Part shown: piece after piece, positions 1 to 9,594 of the stretch
Position numbering within the stretch: the first letter of the stretch is position 1
How the letters are laid out: each line of letters begins with the position of its first letter
Source of the DNA: Staphylococcus saccharolyticus
GTDB taxonomy: Bacteria > Bacillota > Bacilli > Staphylococcales > Staphylococcaceae
Length of the DNA: 64,000 nucleotides
Direction: 5' to 3'
NCBI RefSeq assembly: GCF_900458815.1
Contig: NZ_UHDZ01000001.1
Span: 1,178,001 to 1,242,000, forward strand
Translations under genes and position numbers: made by a program
Notes under the pieces: generated by a model
Database searches by the model: none
What the model was told of the DNA's origin: nothing
The model's input: the letters and a program-made list of their open reading frames with translations, nothing else

Positions 1-592
1 AGGTTCAGGCTCTGGTAAAACTACAGTTACCAATGAAATAATGAAAAATTTGGAAGGTCATAGTGTCGCATTATTAGCTCAAGATTATTATTATAAAGAT
101 CAATCGCACTTAACATTTGACGAACGTCTTGAAACTAACTATGATCACCCTTTTGCATTTGATAATGATTTATTAATTGATAATTTAAAAGATTTAAGAA
201 ATGGAATAACAGTTGAAGTACCGACTTATGATTATTCCACACATACGCGTAGTGATGAAACAATTGCATTTGACCCAAAAGATGTTATTATCGTAGAAGG
301 TATCTTTGCTTTAGAAAATAAAACTTTACGAGATATTATGGATGTCAAAATATATGTTGATACTGATGCTGATTTAAGAATTTTACGTAGACTTACTCGT
401 GATACAAAAGAACGGGGACGCAACATGGAATCAGTGATTAATCAATATTTAAATGTAGTCAGACCCATGCATGAGCAATTTATAGAACCTACAAAAAGAC
501 ATGCAGATATTATTATTCCTGAAGGTGGGAGTAACAAAGTTGCTATTGATATAATGACTACAAAGATTCAATCGCTCGTTAGCAAAAAATAG
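1..592 (+). CDS. udk: Uridine kinase, 5'-truncated by the window edge
   Basis: Phosphorylates uridine and cytidine to UMP and CMP in pyrimidine salvage, in the cytoplasm. The reading frame is open from base 2 and starts directly with a P-loop (GSGSGKTT), so only about a dozen N-terminal residues are missing; 196 residues are visible against about 207 in the family. The first ATG inside the window (41) lies downstream of the P-loop and cannot be the true start. The run QDYYYKD near visible residue 30 and the [12 protein letters not shown] lid-like segment fit uridine kinase. greA follows after 28 bp and is probably co-transcribed. Confidence 0.95.
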   Translation, partial: GSGSGKTTVTNEIMKNLEGHSVALLAQDYYYKDQSHLTFDERLETNYDHPFAFDNDLLIDNLKDLRNGITVEVPTYDYSTHTRSDETIAFDPKDVIIVEGIFALENKTLRDIMDVKIYVDTDADLRILRRLTRDTKERGRNMESVINQYLNVVRPMHEQFIEPTKRHADIIIPEGGSNKVAIDIMTTKIQSLVSKK

Positions 593-620
593 TAATATTA
601 TAGTAAAGGAAGATGACATA

Positions 621-1097
621 ATGGAAAATCAAAAACAATATCCAATGACCCAAGAAGGTTTTGAAAAACTTGAACAAGAACTAGAACAATTAAAAACGGT
701 TAAAAGACCTGAAGTAGTTGAAAAAATCAAGATAGCTCGCTCTTTCGGTGATTTATCAGAGAACTCTGAGTATGATGCAGCTAAAGACGAACAAGGTTTT
801 ATTGAACAAGATATTCAACGTATTGAACATATGATCAGAAATGCTTTAATCATTGAAGATAATGGGGATAACAATGCAGTTCAGATAGGCAAAACTGTGA
901 CGTTTGTAGAACTACCAGGTGATGAAGAAGAAAGCTATCAAATTGTGGGTTCTGCCGAAGCCGATGCATTCAAAGGTAAAATTTCAAATGAGTCTCCAAT
1001 GGCGACAGCACTTATAGGTAAAGGCTTAAATGATGAGGTTCGTGTACCACTACCTAATGGTGGCGAAATGAACGTTAAAATTGTAGATATTAAATAA
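621..1097 (+). CDS. greA: Transcription elongation factor GreA
   Basis: Binds the secondary channel of RNA polymerase and stimulates cleavage of backtracked transcripts. The 158-residue length is standard. The N-terminal half is a charged coiled-coil hairpin whose tip carries the conserved acidic motif [13 protein letters not shown] (residues 43-55); the C-terminal half is the FKBP-like domain ending in the usual VKIVDIK. An AAGGAAG ribosome binding site precedes the ATG. It lies just behind udk and is closed by a strong hairpin terminator. Confidence 0.97.
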   Translation: MENQKQYPMTQEGFEKLEQELEQLKTVKRPEVVEKIKIARSFGDLSENSEYDAAKDEQGFIEQDIQRIEHMIRNALIIEDNGDNNAVQIGKTVTFVELPGDEEESYQIVGSAEADAFKGKISNESPMATALIGKGLNDEVRVPLPNGGEMNVKIVDIK

Positions 1098-1114
1098 ATT
1101 TCTATTAAAACTAG

Positions 1115-1155
1115 GACTATTAATATGTATTCCAGCATATTAGTAGTCTTTTTTA
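1115..1155 (+). terminator. Rho-independent terminator after greA
   Basis: A 13-bp stem (GACTATTAATATG against CATATTAGTAGTC, one G-U pair) with a short loop is followed by a run of six T. It closes the udk-greA unit. Confidence 0.85.
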
Positions 1156-1470
1156 TGCTTACAATAGTGAAATATTATCTTGTAATAGTACTACTATCTA
1201 TTTATTGTAATTTTAATAAAAATTGGATTAAACTATTTTTTGTTTTATTATATATATCATGACAAAAAATAATTAGTATGATTAAATAAATATTAGAAAT
1301 TTAATTTATTGTAGACTTCAAAATATTTCCCAATGTAAAAGCTTTAGTTCAATTTTTATTAGTTATTATCAGCAATTTGAATTAATTATTAAACAATAAT
1401 ATTATTAGAATGATACAATTAAATAGTTACAGCACATAAATCCTTAAATTTTATAGGGGGGGATTTAAAG
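1156..1470. other. AT-rich intergenic leader before the pxp operon
   Basis: No credible reading frame or RNA gene is seen in this 315-bp, very AT-rich stretch. It holds the promoter described at 1377-1405 and, at its end, the G-rich ribosome binding site of pxpB. Confidence 0.6.
1377..1405 (+). promoter_or_regulatory. Probable sigma-A promoter of the pxp operon
   Basis: TTGAAT (1377-1382) and TATTAT (1400-1405) are separated by exactly 17 bp, giving a likely transcription start near 1412 and a leader of about 60 nt before pxpB. Assigned by consensus match only. Confidence 0.5.
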
Positions 1471-2202
1471 TTGGAGACGAAATTAATAAATGAACAAACA
1501 ATCATGATTTATTTTGACAATAAAATTAATAATCAGACATATCAGCAAGTACAATTGACTACACAATTCATAGAAGACAGCCACATTTCAGAAATAATTG
1601 ATATTATACCATCATATCGGGCCATTTTAATTTATTTTGATAATACGAATGTCAGTGGCACAGAAGTATTAGAAAATTTAGAACTTTACAAATTAAAGCA
1701 TTCTAAAGATTTAAAGCATTCTAAAAATCGAGTGATTCAAATTCCTGTTTGTTATGGTAATAACTATGGACCTGATTTATCTGAAGTGGCAAAGCATAAT
1801 CAGTTATCAGAAAAAGAAGTTATAGAAATACATACTCAACAGGCTTATTTAATTTATATGCTAGGTTTTATGCCTGGCTTCTCATATTTAGGAGGGTTAG
1901 ATCAAAGATTACATACACCAAGACGCTCAGAACCTCGAATTAAAATTGATGAAGGTTCAGTAGGTATCGCTAATAATCAAACAGGTTTATATCCAATGGA
2001 ATCACCGGGAGGTTGGCAAATCATTGGTCGTACACCTTTAAAAGTATTCGATATAGAAAGTAAACCAATGACTTTATACAAGGCTGGTGATTATATTCAA
2101 TTTTATGAAATTAACAATAAAGAATATATTGAAATATCTGAAGCGACACAAAGGGGAGAATTTAAACAAGATAAGTGGGTGAAATATGAAAATGAGTATT
2201 AA
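1471..2202 (+). CDS. pxpB: 5-oxoprolinase subunit PxpB (KipI/AHS1 family)
   Basis: With PxpA and PxpC it makes the ATP-dependent 5-oxoprolinase that opens 5-oxo-L-proline (pyroglutamate) to glutamate; the same AHS1 domain is found in urea carboxylase. The family signature GFMPGFSYLGGL is at residues 132-143 and the TGLYPMESPGGWQIIGRTP segment follows. The TTG start is set by a pure G7 tract (1456-1462) acting as ribosome binding site 8 nt upstream. 243 residues is normal, but residues 75-85 contain an in-frame LKHSK duplication (see repeat). It overlaps pxpC by 17 bp, so translation is probably coupled. Confidence 0.93.
   Translation: METKLINEQTIMIYFDNKINNQTYQQVQLTTQFIEDSHISEIIDIIPSYRAILIYFDNTNVSGTEVLENLELYKLKHSKDLKHSKNRVIQIPVCYGNNYGPDLSEVAKHNQLSEKEVIEIHTQQAYLIYMLGFMPGFSYLGGLDQRLHTPRRSEPRIKIDEGSVGIANNQTGLYPMESPGGWQIIGRTPLKVFDIESKPMTLYKAGDYIQFYEINNKEYIEISEATQRGEFKQDKWVKYENEY
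1693..1725 (+). repeat. Tandem duplication inside pxpB
   Basis: The 15-mer TTAAAGCATTCTAAA occurs twice with an 18-bp period (1693-1707 and 1711-1725), encoding LKHSK-D-LKHSK. It is in frame and lies in a variable linker before the conserved catalytic half of PxpB. Confidence 0.85.
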
Positions 2203-3202
2203 AATTTTACAGCCTGGCTTATTTACAACTATTCAAGATCAAGGGCGAATAGGTTATGAAAGTTTAGGATTTACAAGAGCAGGAGCTATTGATGTTTATA
2301 GTTTTAGATTAGCTCAAAAACTTATTGGCAATGATGGTCCAGCGATAGAGTATACCATGATAGGTCCATCAATTCAGTTTTTGAGTGATAATACATTTAC
2401 GTTTATTGGAGGGATATCTAAAGCTAAATTAAATGGTAATGAGATAAAATCACAAGTTGTATATTATGTACATAAATACGATAAATTAGAAGTAGGTCAA
2501 GTAACTAAAGGCATGCGCGGATATCTCGTTTTTGGTCACCCGCTAAACATCGAAAAAATAGCAAATAGTTACTCTACACATGTAAAAAGTGGCATTGGCG
2601 GTTTTAAAGGACGTCCTCTACAAAAGAATGATATTATAACAACAAAATTTAATCAAAAGTTCAAAGATTCTTTAGGGAAAACTATAGCTTATCAATCTTT
2701 GCCTAAAGATAATATTATACATGTAATCAAGGGGCCACAATTTGATGCTTTTTCAGAGGATATCATATCCAAATTTACTAACTCAGAATTTGAAATATCT
2801 CAACAATCAGATCGCATGGGTTATCGATTATCTGGAGAGAAAGTACCACCTAAAGAAAGTGCTGATATTATCTCAGAACCAGTGGCTTTAGGCAGCATCC
2901 AAGTGCCTAATGATGGAAACCCGATTATATTACTCAACGATAAGCAAACAGTAGGGGGATATACTAAAATCGCTACTGTTACACAAATAGATTTAAAAAA
3001 GTTAGCTCAGTTAAAACCAGGAGAAACGATTCGTTTTAAGTGGATAACAGTCGAAGAAGCTACACAGCAATATCGTCAATTTAATACCAAATTTGAACAA
3101 CAGCTCATTGATCTTTCTGAGAGACCACTGTTCAACCTTAGCAATATTAGGAATACTTCTAAAAAATTAGCAACACTCATTGAGGGGAACAAAGGAGAAT
3201 GA
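2186..3202 (+). CDS. pxpC: 5-oxoprolinase subunit PxpC (KipA/AHS2, carboxyltransferase-like)
   Basis: Partner of PxpB; the AHS2 domain corresponds to half of the carboxyltransferase module of urea carboxylase, which is why such proteins are often named biotin-dependent carboxyltransferases. The N-terminus (ILQPGLFTTIQDQGRIGYESLGF, then AGAIDVYS) is the typical family opening; the SEPVALGSIQVPNDGNPI and GGYTKIATV segments are conserved. 338 residues is full length. It starts inside pxpB and its TGA overlaps the ATG of the biotin carrier gene by 4 bp, so the three genes are tightly coupled. Confidence 0.92.
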   Translation: MKMSIKILQPGLFTTIQDQGRIGYESLGFTRAGAIDVYSFRLAQKLIGNDGPAIEYTMIGPSIQFLSDNTFTFIGGISKAKLNGNEIKSQVVYYVHKYDKLEVGQVTKGMRGYLVFGHPLNIEKIANSYSTHVKSGIGGFKGRPLQKNDIITTKFNQKFKDSLGKTIAYQSLPKDNIIHVIKGPQFDAFSEDIISKFTNSEFEISQQSDRMGYRLSGEKVPPKESADIISEPVALGSIQVPNDGNPIILLNDKQTVGGYTKIATVTQIDLKKLAQLKPGETIRFKWITVEEATQQYRQFNTKFEQQLIDLSERPLFNLSNIRNTSKKLATLIEGNKGE

Positions 3203-3648
3203 TTTTAAATAAAATAGAAGAAATAATTAAATTAGTTAAATCCAATGATGTAAAAAAGTTTAAGTATAAAGATTTTGAAAATGAAATCGAATTAGATTTC
3301 ACAGAGAGTTATTCCAATACATCATTGAAACAATCTTCGACCATCAATCAAGCAGAAAAAAATAATGAACATCAATTATTATCTCAACACAAAGATCAAA
3401 CGACTGGTGATTTCAAGGAAATCAAATCACCTATGGTAGGCACATTCTTTTTACAAGACAGTAAAGATTTAACAAAACCTATGATTAATGTTGGAGACCA
3501 AATTAATGAAGGTGACATCATTGCTTATATTGAGGCAATGAAAGTCATGAATGAAGTGGTAAGTGATATTAGTGGAGAAGTTACCGATATCTTAATAGAA
3601 CATGGTAAAAATGTTGAGTATGATCAAGTGATAGTTAAAATAAAATAA
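3199..3648 (+). CDS. accB: Biotin carboxyl carrier protein of the pxp operon
   Basis: 149 residues with the biotinyl domain at the C-terminus: EAMKVMNE at residues 112-119, with Lys115 the expected biotinylation site, preceded by a flexible Gln/Ser/Asn-rich linker (about 40-70). It carries carboxybiotin from the adjacent carboxylase to an acceptor. The position between pxpC and accC, rather than next to efp where staphylococcal fatty-acid accBC usually lie (family knowledge), suggests a second, catabolic set. That it serves PxpBC is inference. Confidence 0.9.
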   Translation: MILNKIEEIIKLVKSNDVKKFKYKDFENEIELDFTESYSNTSLKQSSTINQAEKNNEHQLLSQHKDQTTGDFKEIKSPMVGTFFLQDSKDLTKPMINVGDQINEGDIIAYIEAMKVMNEVVSDISGEVTDILIEHGKNVEYDQVIVKIK

Positions 3649-3662
3649 GGAGGAATTCATTG

Positions 3663-5024
3663 ATGTATCGATGTTTGATTGCAAATAGAGGCGAAATAGC
3701 AGTAAGAATTATTCGCGCTTGTAAAGAACTTAACATTGAAACAGTTGCTATTTATGCTAAAGGCGATGAAAAAAGTTTACATGTAAGCTTAGCGGATCAC
3801 ACGATATGCATAGGTGAAGCCAATCCTTTAGATAGTTATTTAAACATTAATCGTATCATCACAGCTGCAAAAGTCACTGGTGCAAATGCTATTCATCCTG
3901 GCTATGGTTTTTTGTCAGAATCAACACATTTTGTTGAAGCTGTAGAACAAAATGATATTTGTTTTGTAGGGCCAAATAAAAGTACAATAGAGATGATAGG
4001 TGATAAAATTACTGCACGTCAAACAGTTAATCGAGCTGGTGTTCCTGTAATACCTGGCTCTGATGATGAAGTACAAAGTGTAGAAGAAATTAAAATTTTA
4101 GCTGAAGAAATCGGTTATCCAGTCGTTCTTAAAGCCGCAAGTGGTGGCGGTGGTAAAGGTATTCGAATTGTTAAAGAACCGGAGCAACTAGAAAAAGCAT
4201 TAACTGAAGCAAAAAGTGAAGGACAAAAATACTTTAATGATGACCGAGTTTATGTTGAAACATTCATACCTGTAGCTAAACACGTTGAAGTTCAAATTAT
4301 TGGAGACGGAGAAAATAATTACGTTCACCTAGGTGAACGTGATTGTTCTGTCCAACGTAAAAATCAAAAGTTAATAGAAGAATCACCTTGTGCTGCTTTA
4401 ACTGAAGAAAGAAGAATAACTATTTGTAACGATGCTGTTAAAGTAGCTAAAGCTTCAAAATATCGTAGTGCAGGCACAATTGAATTTTTAGTGACCGAAG
4501 ATGCACATTATTTTATTGAAATGAATGCACGAATTCAGGTTGAGCATACCGTCACTGAAATGAGAACAGATAGAGATTTATTACAAGCTCAATTATATTT
4601 ATTAGAACATGAAGAGTTACCATTTACACAAAATGACATTGTATTTAATGGACATGTAATTGAAGCACGTATCAACGCTGAAAATCCAGAAAAGAATTTT
4701 CAACCCACACCTGGTAAAGTAAAAAAATTACATCTTCCACAAGGATTTAATATACGTGTAGATTCTTTACTATATACAGGTTACCAAGTATCCCCTTACT
4801 ATGATTCACTTGTGGCTAAGGTAACTGTTAAAGATTCAAATAGGCAATTAGCTATCAATAAATTGAAAGTGGCATTAGATGAGATGGTGATTGAAGGATT
4901 TACTACTACAGCAAATTTTCTATATGCCGTATTAAATTATCCTCAATATGCTAATGGTGATGCGACCGAGGTTGATATTAAATTTCTTGAAAAACACCAA
5001 ATCATAAAAGGGGGGGCGCTATAA
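3663..5024 (+). CDS. accC: Biotin carboxylase of the pxp operon
   Basis: ATP-grasp enzyme that carboxylates the biotin of the carrier protein using bicarbonate and ATP. Visible motifs: [12 protein letters not shown] at the N-terminus, HPGYGFLSE at 78-86, the glycine-rich ATP loop [10 protein letters not shown] at 157-166, and [10 protein letters not shown]. An in-frame TTG lies 3 bp upstream, but the ATG at 3663 has the better spacing (9 nt) from AGGAGG and gives the usual N-terminus. 453 residues is standard. The gene ends inside a G7 tract (5010-5016) that doubles as the ribosome binding site of pxpA. Confidence 0.93.
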   Translation: MYRCLIANRGEIAVRIIRACKELNIETVAIYAKGDEKSLHVSLADHTICIGEANPLDSYLNINRIITAAKVTGANAIHPGYGFLSESTHFVEAVEQNDICFVGPNKSTIEMIGDKITARQTVNRAGVPVIPGSDDEVQSVEEIKILAEEIGYPVVLKAASGGGGKGIRIVKEPEQLEKALTEAKSEGQKYFNDDRVYVETFIPVAKHVEVQIIGDGENNYVHLGERDCSVQRKNQKLIEESPCAALTEERRITICNDAVKVAKASKYRSAGTIEFLVTEDAHYFIEMNARIQVEHTVTEMRTDRDLLQAQLYLLEHEELPFTQNDIVFNGHVIEARINAENPEKNFQPTPGKVKKLHLPQGFNIRVDSLLYTGYQVSPYYDSLVAKVTVKDSNRQLAINKLKVALDEMVIEGFTTTANFLYAVLNYPQYANGDATEVDIKFLEKHQIIKGGAL

Positions 5025-5776
5025 TGAATATCGATTTAAATTGTGATTTAGGAGAAGCATACGGTAATTATTCATTTGGTAGCGACCAAGATATTATACC
5101 TTTAATTACCTCTGCAAATATTGCGTGTGGTTTCCATGCCGGAGATGAAAATGTTATGAATCGTACTATTCAACTTGCGAAAAAGCACCAAGTAGGCATT
5201 GGAGCGCATCCTGGTCTTCCAGATTTAAAGGGATTTGGCCGTCATAACATGGATATTGCACCTGAGGAAATATATAATATTGTCATTTATCAATTAGGAG
5301 CATTAAACGGCTTTTGTAGAATTCATGATGTCAAAATGAATCATGTTAAACCCCACGGTGCACTTTATCAAATGGGTGCAAAAGATAAAAATATTGCACG
5401 TGCAATTACAAAAGCGGTAGTCGATTTTGATTCAGAACTTATATTTGTTGGACTTGCTAATAGTTTATTAATCACTGAGGCAGAAAAGATGGGTATCAAA
5501 GTCGTATCTGAGGTTTTTGCTGATCGTCGATATGAAGATGATGGACAATTAGTAAGTAGAAAGGACCCTAATGCCACAATTAGTAATACAGATGAAGCTG
5601 TTCAACAAGTACTTAAAATGGTTATTGACAATAAAGTGGTAAGTAAAAATGGTAAAGATATTGATATACAAGCAGATACAATATGTATTCATGGTGATGG
5701 TTCGTATGCTTTAGAATTCGTCACTCAAATCAGAAATAAATTAAAGAAAGAAGGCATTGATATTCAATCCTTATAG
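5024..5776 (+). CDS. pxpA: 5-oxoprolinase subunit PxpA (LamB/YcsF family)
   Basis: Third 5-oxoprolinase component. The 250-residue protein opens with the family signature [11 protein letters not shown], followed by [10 protein letters not shown] (about 32-41) and [11 protein letters not shown], consistent with a deacetylase-like TIM-barrel metal site. Its ATG overlaps the TAA of accC by one base. The gene ends 12 bp before the transporter gene, whose ribosome binding site is again a run of G. Confidence 0.93.
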   Translation: MNIDLNCDLGEAYGNYSFGSDQDIIPLITSANIACGFHAGDENVMNRTIQLAKKHQVGIGAHPGLPDLKGFGRHNMDIAPEEIYNIVIYQLGALNGFCRIHDVKMNHVKPHGALYQMGAKDKNIARAITKAVVDFDSELIFVGLANSLLITEAEKMGIKVVSEVFADRRYEDDGQLVSRKDPNATISNTDEAVQQVLKMVIDNKVVSKNGKDIDIQADTICIHGDGSYALEFVTQIRNKLKKEGIDIQSL

Positions 5777-5788
5777 GGGGGCAAAATA

Positions 5789-7031
5789 ATGGGGGAACAT
5801 TTAAAACACAATTCTAATCAACAATTAAAACAAAGAGGTCAAGATTTAAAATTCATTAAAAGTCACAAACGCTTATTATATGGTTCAGTATTTTTAATGG
5901 CTACGTCAGCGATTGGACCAGCTTTTCTTACACAAACCGCTGTTTTCACAGCACAATTTTACGCCAGCTTTGCTTTTGCAATTTTAATTTCTATTTTGAT
6001 AGATATTGGTGCACAAATTAATATTTGGCGTGTTCTTGTTGTAACAGGTTTTCGAGGTCAGGAAATTTCAAATAAAGTCATTCCAGGTTTAGGCACAATA
6101 ATATCAATTCTTATTGCTTTTAATATAGGAAATATCGCTGGTGCGGGCTTAGGTCTAAATGCAATGTTTGGACTTGATGTTAAATGGGGGGGCAGCAATG
6201 ACTACTATATTTTCTATACTCATTTTTATTAGCAAAAGTGGTCAAAAGATTATGGACGTCGTAAGTATGATTTTAGGAATTGTGATGATTCTAATTGTTG
6301 CTTATGTCATGGTGTTATCAAATCCACCTTATGGTGACGCTTTAGTACATACATTTGCACCTGAACATCCATTTAAATTAATTTTACCTATAATTACCTT
6401 AGTTGGTGGGACAGTTGAAGGATTTATTACATTTGCTGGTGCTCATAGAATATTAAACTCAGGTATCAAAGGTAAAGAATACTTACCATTTGTTAATCGT
6501 TCAGCAATTGCTGGTGTTTTAACTACTGGTATTATGAGAACATTATTGTTCTTAGCCGTTTTAGGTGTGGTTGTGACAGGTGTCATTCTAAGTACTGATA
6601 ATCCTCCTGCATCTGTCTTTGAGCATGCTATAGGTCCTATTGGAAAAAATATATTTGGAATAGTCATATTTGCAGCTGCAATGTCTTCTGTTATAGGGTC
6701 AGCTTATACAAGTGCAACTTTCTTAAGAACATTGCATCAATCTTTATTTAATAAAAATAATCTTATAGTCATTGTATTTATTGTAATTTCAACATTAATC
6801 TTCTTATCTATTGGTAAACCTGTAAGCTTGCTTATAATTGCTGGTGCCATCAATGGATGGATTTTACCGATTACTTTAGGAGCTATTTTAATTGCGAATC
6901 GTAAAAAGTCTATCGTAGGCGATTATAAGCATCCAAGTTGGATGCTTATATTTGGTATAATTGCTGTAATAGTGACGATTATCACTGGAATATTTTCTCT
7001 CCAGGACATAGCAAGTTTGTGGAAAGGATAA
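5789..7031 (+). pseudogene. Nramp-like transporter, frameshifted at a G7 tract
   Basis: Two overlapping frames (5789-6232 and 6159-7031) together make one membrane protein of about 413 residues resembling the Nramp-related YcsG of kip/pxp operons. The join lies at G7 (6186-6192): with six G the protein would read VKWGAAMTT and continue, with seven it stops at 6232. The hydrophobic segments of both halves look intact. The usual Nramp metal motifs are absent: the first helix has IGPAFLTQTAVFTAQF where DPGN is expected, and the later GGTVEGFITFAGAHRIL lacks MPH. A non-metal substrate linked to 5-oxoproline use is therefore possible. Phase variation, decay or read error cannot be told apart here. 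Confidence 0.85.
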
Positions 7032-7053
7032 ATTAAATATATTAATTTAACAT

Positions 7054-7101
7054 TACCCTAAAATGGTCTCGGTTTTATATGTCGAGATGCATTTTAGGGT
7101 A
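7054..7101. terminator. Hairpin after the pxp operon
   Basis: TACCCTAAAATG (7054-7065) pairs with CATTTTAGGGTA (7090-7101), with a further inner TCTCG/CGAGA pairing. No strong T run follows on either side, so termination efficiency is uncertain. Confidence 0.6.
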
Positions 7102-7122
7102 TTTACTTAGTAGTTTATAAAT

Positions 7123-7168
7123 CAGTTAAAGGATCGTGTTGATATACTTTTTCACATCAATTTAACTG
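7123..7168. other. Inverted repeat upstream of mtnN
   Basis: CAGTTAAA (7123-7130) and TTTAACTG (7161-7168) are perfect complements with a 30-nt loop that has some further TTGAT/ATCAA pairing. It could be part of the mtnN leader or an operator; no T run follows. Confidence 0.4.
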
Positions 7169-7242
7169 ACTATCGTGATGAGATGTAAAATGTGATAAAA
7201 TAGCTAATGCTAATGCTTTATAAATGAGGTGTAAAAAGATAT

Positions 7243-7929
7243 ATGATAGGAATTATAGGAGCAATGGAAGAAGAAGTAACAATTTTGAAAGATAAGATTG
7301 TTGATTTAAGTGAGATTAATGTTGCACATGTTAAATTTTATAGTGGAACATTAAATAATAAAGAAGTTGTACTTACACAAAGTGGTATAGGTAAAGTCAA
7401 TGCATCAATCTCAACAACTTTATTAATAGAGAAATTTAGTCCAAACGTCATTATTAATACTGGATCAGCAGGCGCATTAGATGAAACTTTATCCGTGGGC
7501 GACGTATTAGTCAGTAATGCGGTTACATATCATGATGCTAATACAACAGCTTTCGGTTATGAATTAGGTCAAATACCTCAAATGCCTAAAGTCTACAAAT
7601 CTAGTTCAAAATTATTAGATAAAACGATGCAAATACTTGAACTACAGGACTTAAATGGTAAAGTTGGATTGATAGTAAGTGGAGATAGTTTTATTGGAAC
7701 TACAAAACAACGTCAAACTATTAAATCGCAATTTCCTGAAGCTATGGCTGTCGAAATGGAAGCTACTGCAATTGCACAAACATGTTATCAATTTAAAGTT
7801 CCTTTTATAGTTACAAGAGCGGTTTCTGATTTAGCTAATGGAGAAGCTGAGATGTCATTTGAAGAATTTTTAGGAAAAGCAGCAGTTTCATCTAGTCAAA
7901 CAGTTGAATGGTTAGTTAAATCTATATAA
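7243..7929 (+). CDS. mtnN: 5'-methylthioadenosine/S-adenosylhomocysteine nucleosidase
   Basis: Cleaves adenine from MTA, SAH and 5'-deoxyadenosine, feeding methionine salvage and the activated methyl cycle. The 228-residue protein starts [12 protein letters not shown], with an expected catalytic Glu; [18 protein letters not shown] and RAVSDLA carry the ribose- and base-binding Glu/Asp residues of the family. It lies 8 bp upstream of yqeG and heads the yqeG-yqeH-aroE unit. Confidence 0.96.
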   Translation: MIGIIGAMEEEVTILKDKIVDLSEINVAHVKFYSGTLNNKEVVLTQSGIGKVNASISTTLLIEKFSPNVIINTGSAGALDETLSVGDVLVSNAVTYHDANTTAFGYELGQIPQMPKVYKSSSKLLDKTMQILELQDLNGKVGLIVSGDSFIGTTKQRQTIKSQFPEAMAVEMEATAIAQTCYQFKVPFIVTRAVSDLANGEAEMSFEEFLGKAAVSSSQTVEWLVKSI

Positions 7930-7937
7930 AGGTAAAG

Positions 7938-8477
7938 GTGAAAAGGAAAATGGGAATCGTCAAGAATTTATTTATGCCAAATGCATATGTGAAATCAGTA
8001 TTTGAAATTGATATAAAGAAATTGGCTGAGACAGGTGTTAAAGGAATTATCACTGATTTAGATAATACTTTAGTAGGATGGGATGTAAAAGAACCTACTA
8101 AAAGAATTAAAGAATGGTTTGCCGAAGCAAGACAATTAGGTATAACAATAACAATTGTGTCAAATAATAATGAGGAACGTGTATCGAACTTCTCAAGTAA
8201 TTTAAATGTAGATTATATTTTTAAAGCTCGAAAACCTATGGGTAGGGCTTTTAAAAAGGCTATCACTCACATGAATATTAAGGCTAGTGAAACAGTAGTT
8301 ATCGGTGATCAGATGCTCACAGATGTTTTTGGAGGAAATCGTAATGATCTATATACAATCATGGTCGTACCAGTAAAACGTACTGATGGCTTTATTACTA
8401 AATTTAATCGTTTAATTGAAAAACGCTTATTAAATCATTTTAGAAAAAAAGGTTATATTAAATGGGAGGAAAATTGA
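7938..8477 (+). CDS. yqeG: YqeG family HAD-superfamily phosphatase
   Basis: HAD subfamily IIIA protein, close to phosphatidylglycerophosphate phosphatases; in vivo substrate uncertain. Motif I is DLDNTL (40-45, nucleophile Asp40), motif II is in TIVSNNN, and motif III-like GDQMLTDVFGGN is near 125. The GTG start gives 179 residues; an ATG four codons later (7950) is also possible but has worse spacing. It sits at the head of the conserved Firmicutes run yqeG-yqeH-aroE-yhbY-nadD-yqeK-rsfS. Confidence 0.9.
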   Translation: MKRKMGIVKNLFMPNAYVKSVFEIDIKKLAETGVKGIITDLDNTLVGWDVKEPTKRIKEWFAEARQLGITITIVSNNNEERVSNFSSNLNVDYIFKARKPMGRAFKKAITHMNIKASETVVIGDQMLTDVFGGNRNDLYTIMVVPVKRTDGFITKFNRLIEKRLLNHFRKKGYIKWEEN

Positions 8478-9578
8478 TTGAGTGAAACACTAAAATGTAT
8501 TGGTTGTGGAGCACCATTGCAATCAGAAAACAAAGATGCACTAGGATATGTGCCTGAACATAATATGTTTCGTGAAGATGTGATTTGTCAAAGATGCTTT
8601 AGACTTAAAAACTATAATGAAGTTCAAGATGTAGGCATGGATAGTGAAGACTTTTTGAATTTATTAACAAGTCTATCTGAAAAATCAGGAATTATAGTGA
8701 ATGTTGTAGACGTTTTTGATTTTGAAGGATCATTTATTAACGCGATTAAACGAATAGTAGGTAATAAAAAAATTATTTTAGTAGCTAATAAATTAGATTT
8801 ATTACCAAAACAAATAAACAAACGTCGCGTGAAAGAATGGTTAAAGAAAACTGCGCGAAAGTATGGTTTAGAAGCAGAAGATGTTGTTTTAATTTCAGCT
8901 GAAAAAGGTTGGGGCATCAATGATTTACTACAATCTATTAAACAAGTAAGAGATAATAATGATGTTTATATAGTTGGGACAACTAATGTAGGTAAATCAA
9001 CACTAATTAATAAATTAATTGAACATAGTGTTGGTGAAAAGGATGTAGTAACAACATCTCGATTCCCTGGAACTACATTAGATATGATTGATATACCACT
9101 TGACGAAAAAACGTTTATGTATGATACACCCGGAATTATACAAAATCATCAAATGACTCACCATGTAACTGAGCAAGAACTTAAAACAATTATGCCAAAA
9201 AAAGAAATTAAACAACGGATATATCAACTCAATGAAGGACAGACGCTATTTTTTGGAGGACTTGCTCGAATTGATTATATAACAGGTGGTAAGCGCCCTT
9301 TAGTCTGTTTCTTTTCAAATGATATAAACATTCATAGAACTAAAACTGAAAAAGCGAATGAATTATGGAAATCACAATTGGGATCACTTTTATTTCCTCC
9401 TAAAAAAATTGAAAACTTTAGTTTAAATAATATTAAAGCAGTGAGACTTGAAACTGGTAAATCTAAACGGGATGTAATGATTTCAGGTCTTGGATTCATT
9501 ACAATTGATGCAGGAGCGAAAGTAATCGTACGTATTCCTAAAAATGTCGACGTTATTCTAAGAGACTCAATTTTATAA
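8478..9578 (+). CDS. yqeH: Ribosome biogenesis GTPase YqeH
   Basis: Circularly permuted GTPase needed for 30S subunit assembly. An N-terminal zinc finger has CxxC pairs at Cys7/Cys10 and Cys37/Cys40. The GTPase motifs occur in permuted order: G4 (NKLD) comes first, then G1 (GTTNVGKST, about 167-175) and G3 (DTPG). The C-terminal region is the RNA-binding part. It starts at TTG immediately after the yqeG stop codon, with a GGGAGGA ribosome binding site. 366 residues is normal. Confidence 0.95.
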   Translation: MSETLKCIGCGAPLQSENKDALGYVPEHNMFREDVICQRCFRLKNYNEVQDVGMDSEDFLNLLTSLSEKSGIIVNVVDVFDFEGSFINAIKRIVGNKKIILVANKLDLLPKQINKRRVKEWLKKTARKYGLEAEDVVLISAEKGWGINDLLQSIKQVRDNNDVYIVGTTNVGKSTLINKLIEHSVGEKDVVTTSRFPGTTLDMIDIPLDEKTFMYDTPGIIQNHQMTHHVTEQELKTIMPKKEIKQRIYQLNEGQTLFFGGLARIDYITGGKRPLVCFFSNDINIHRTKTEKANELWKSQLGSLLFPPKKIENFSLNNIKAVRLETGKSKRDVMISGLGFITIDAGAKVIVRIPKNVDVILRDSIL

Positions 9579-9594
9579 CAAAGGAGTGTTAGGG

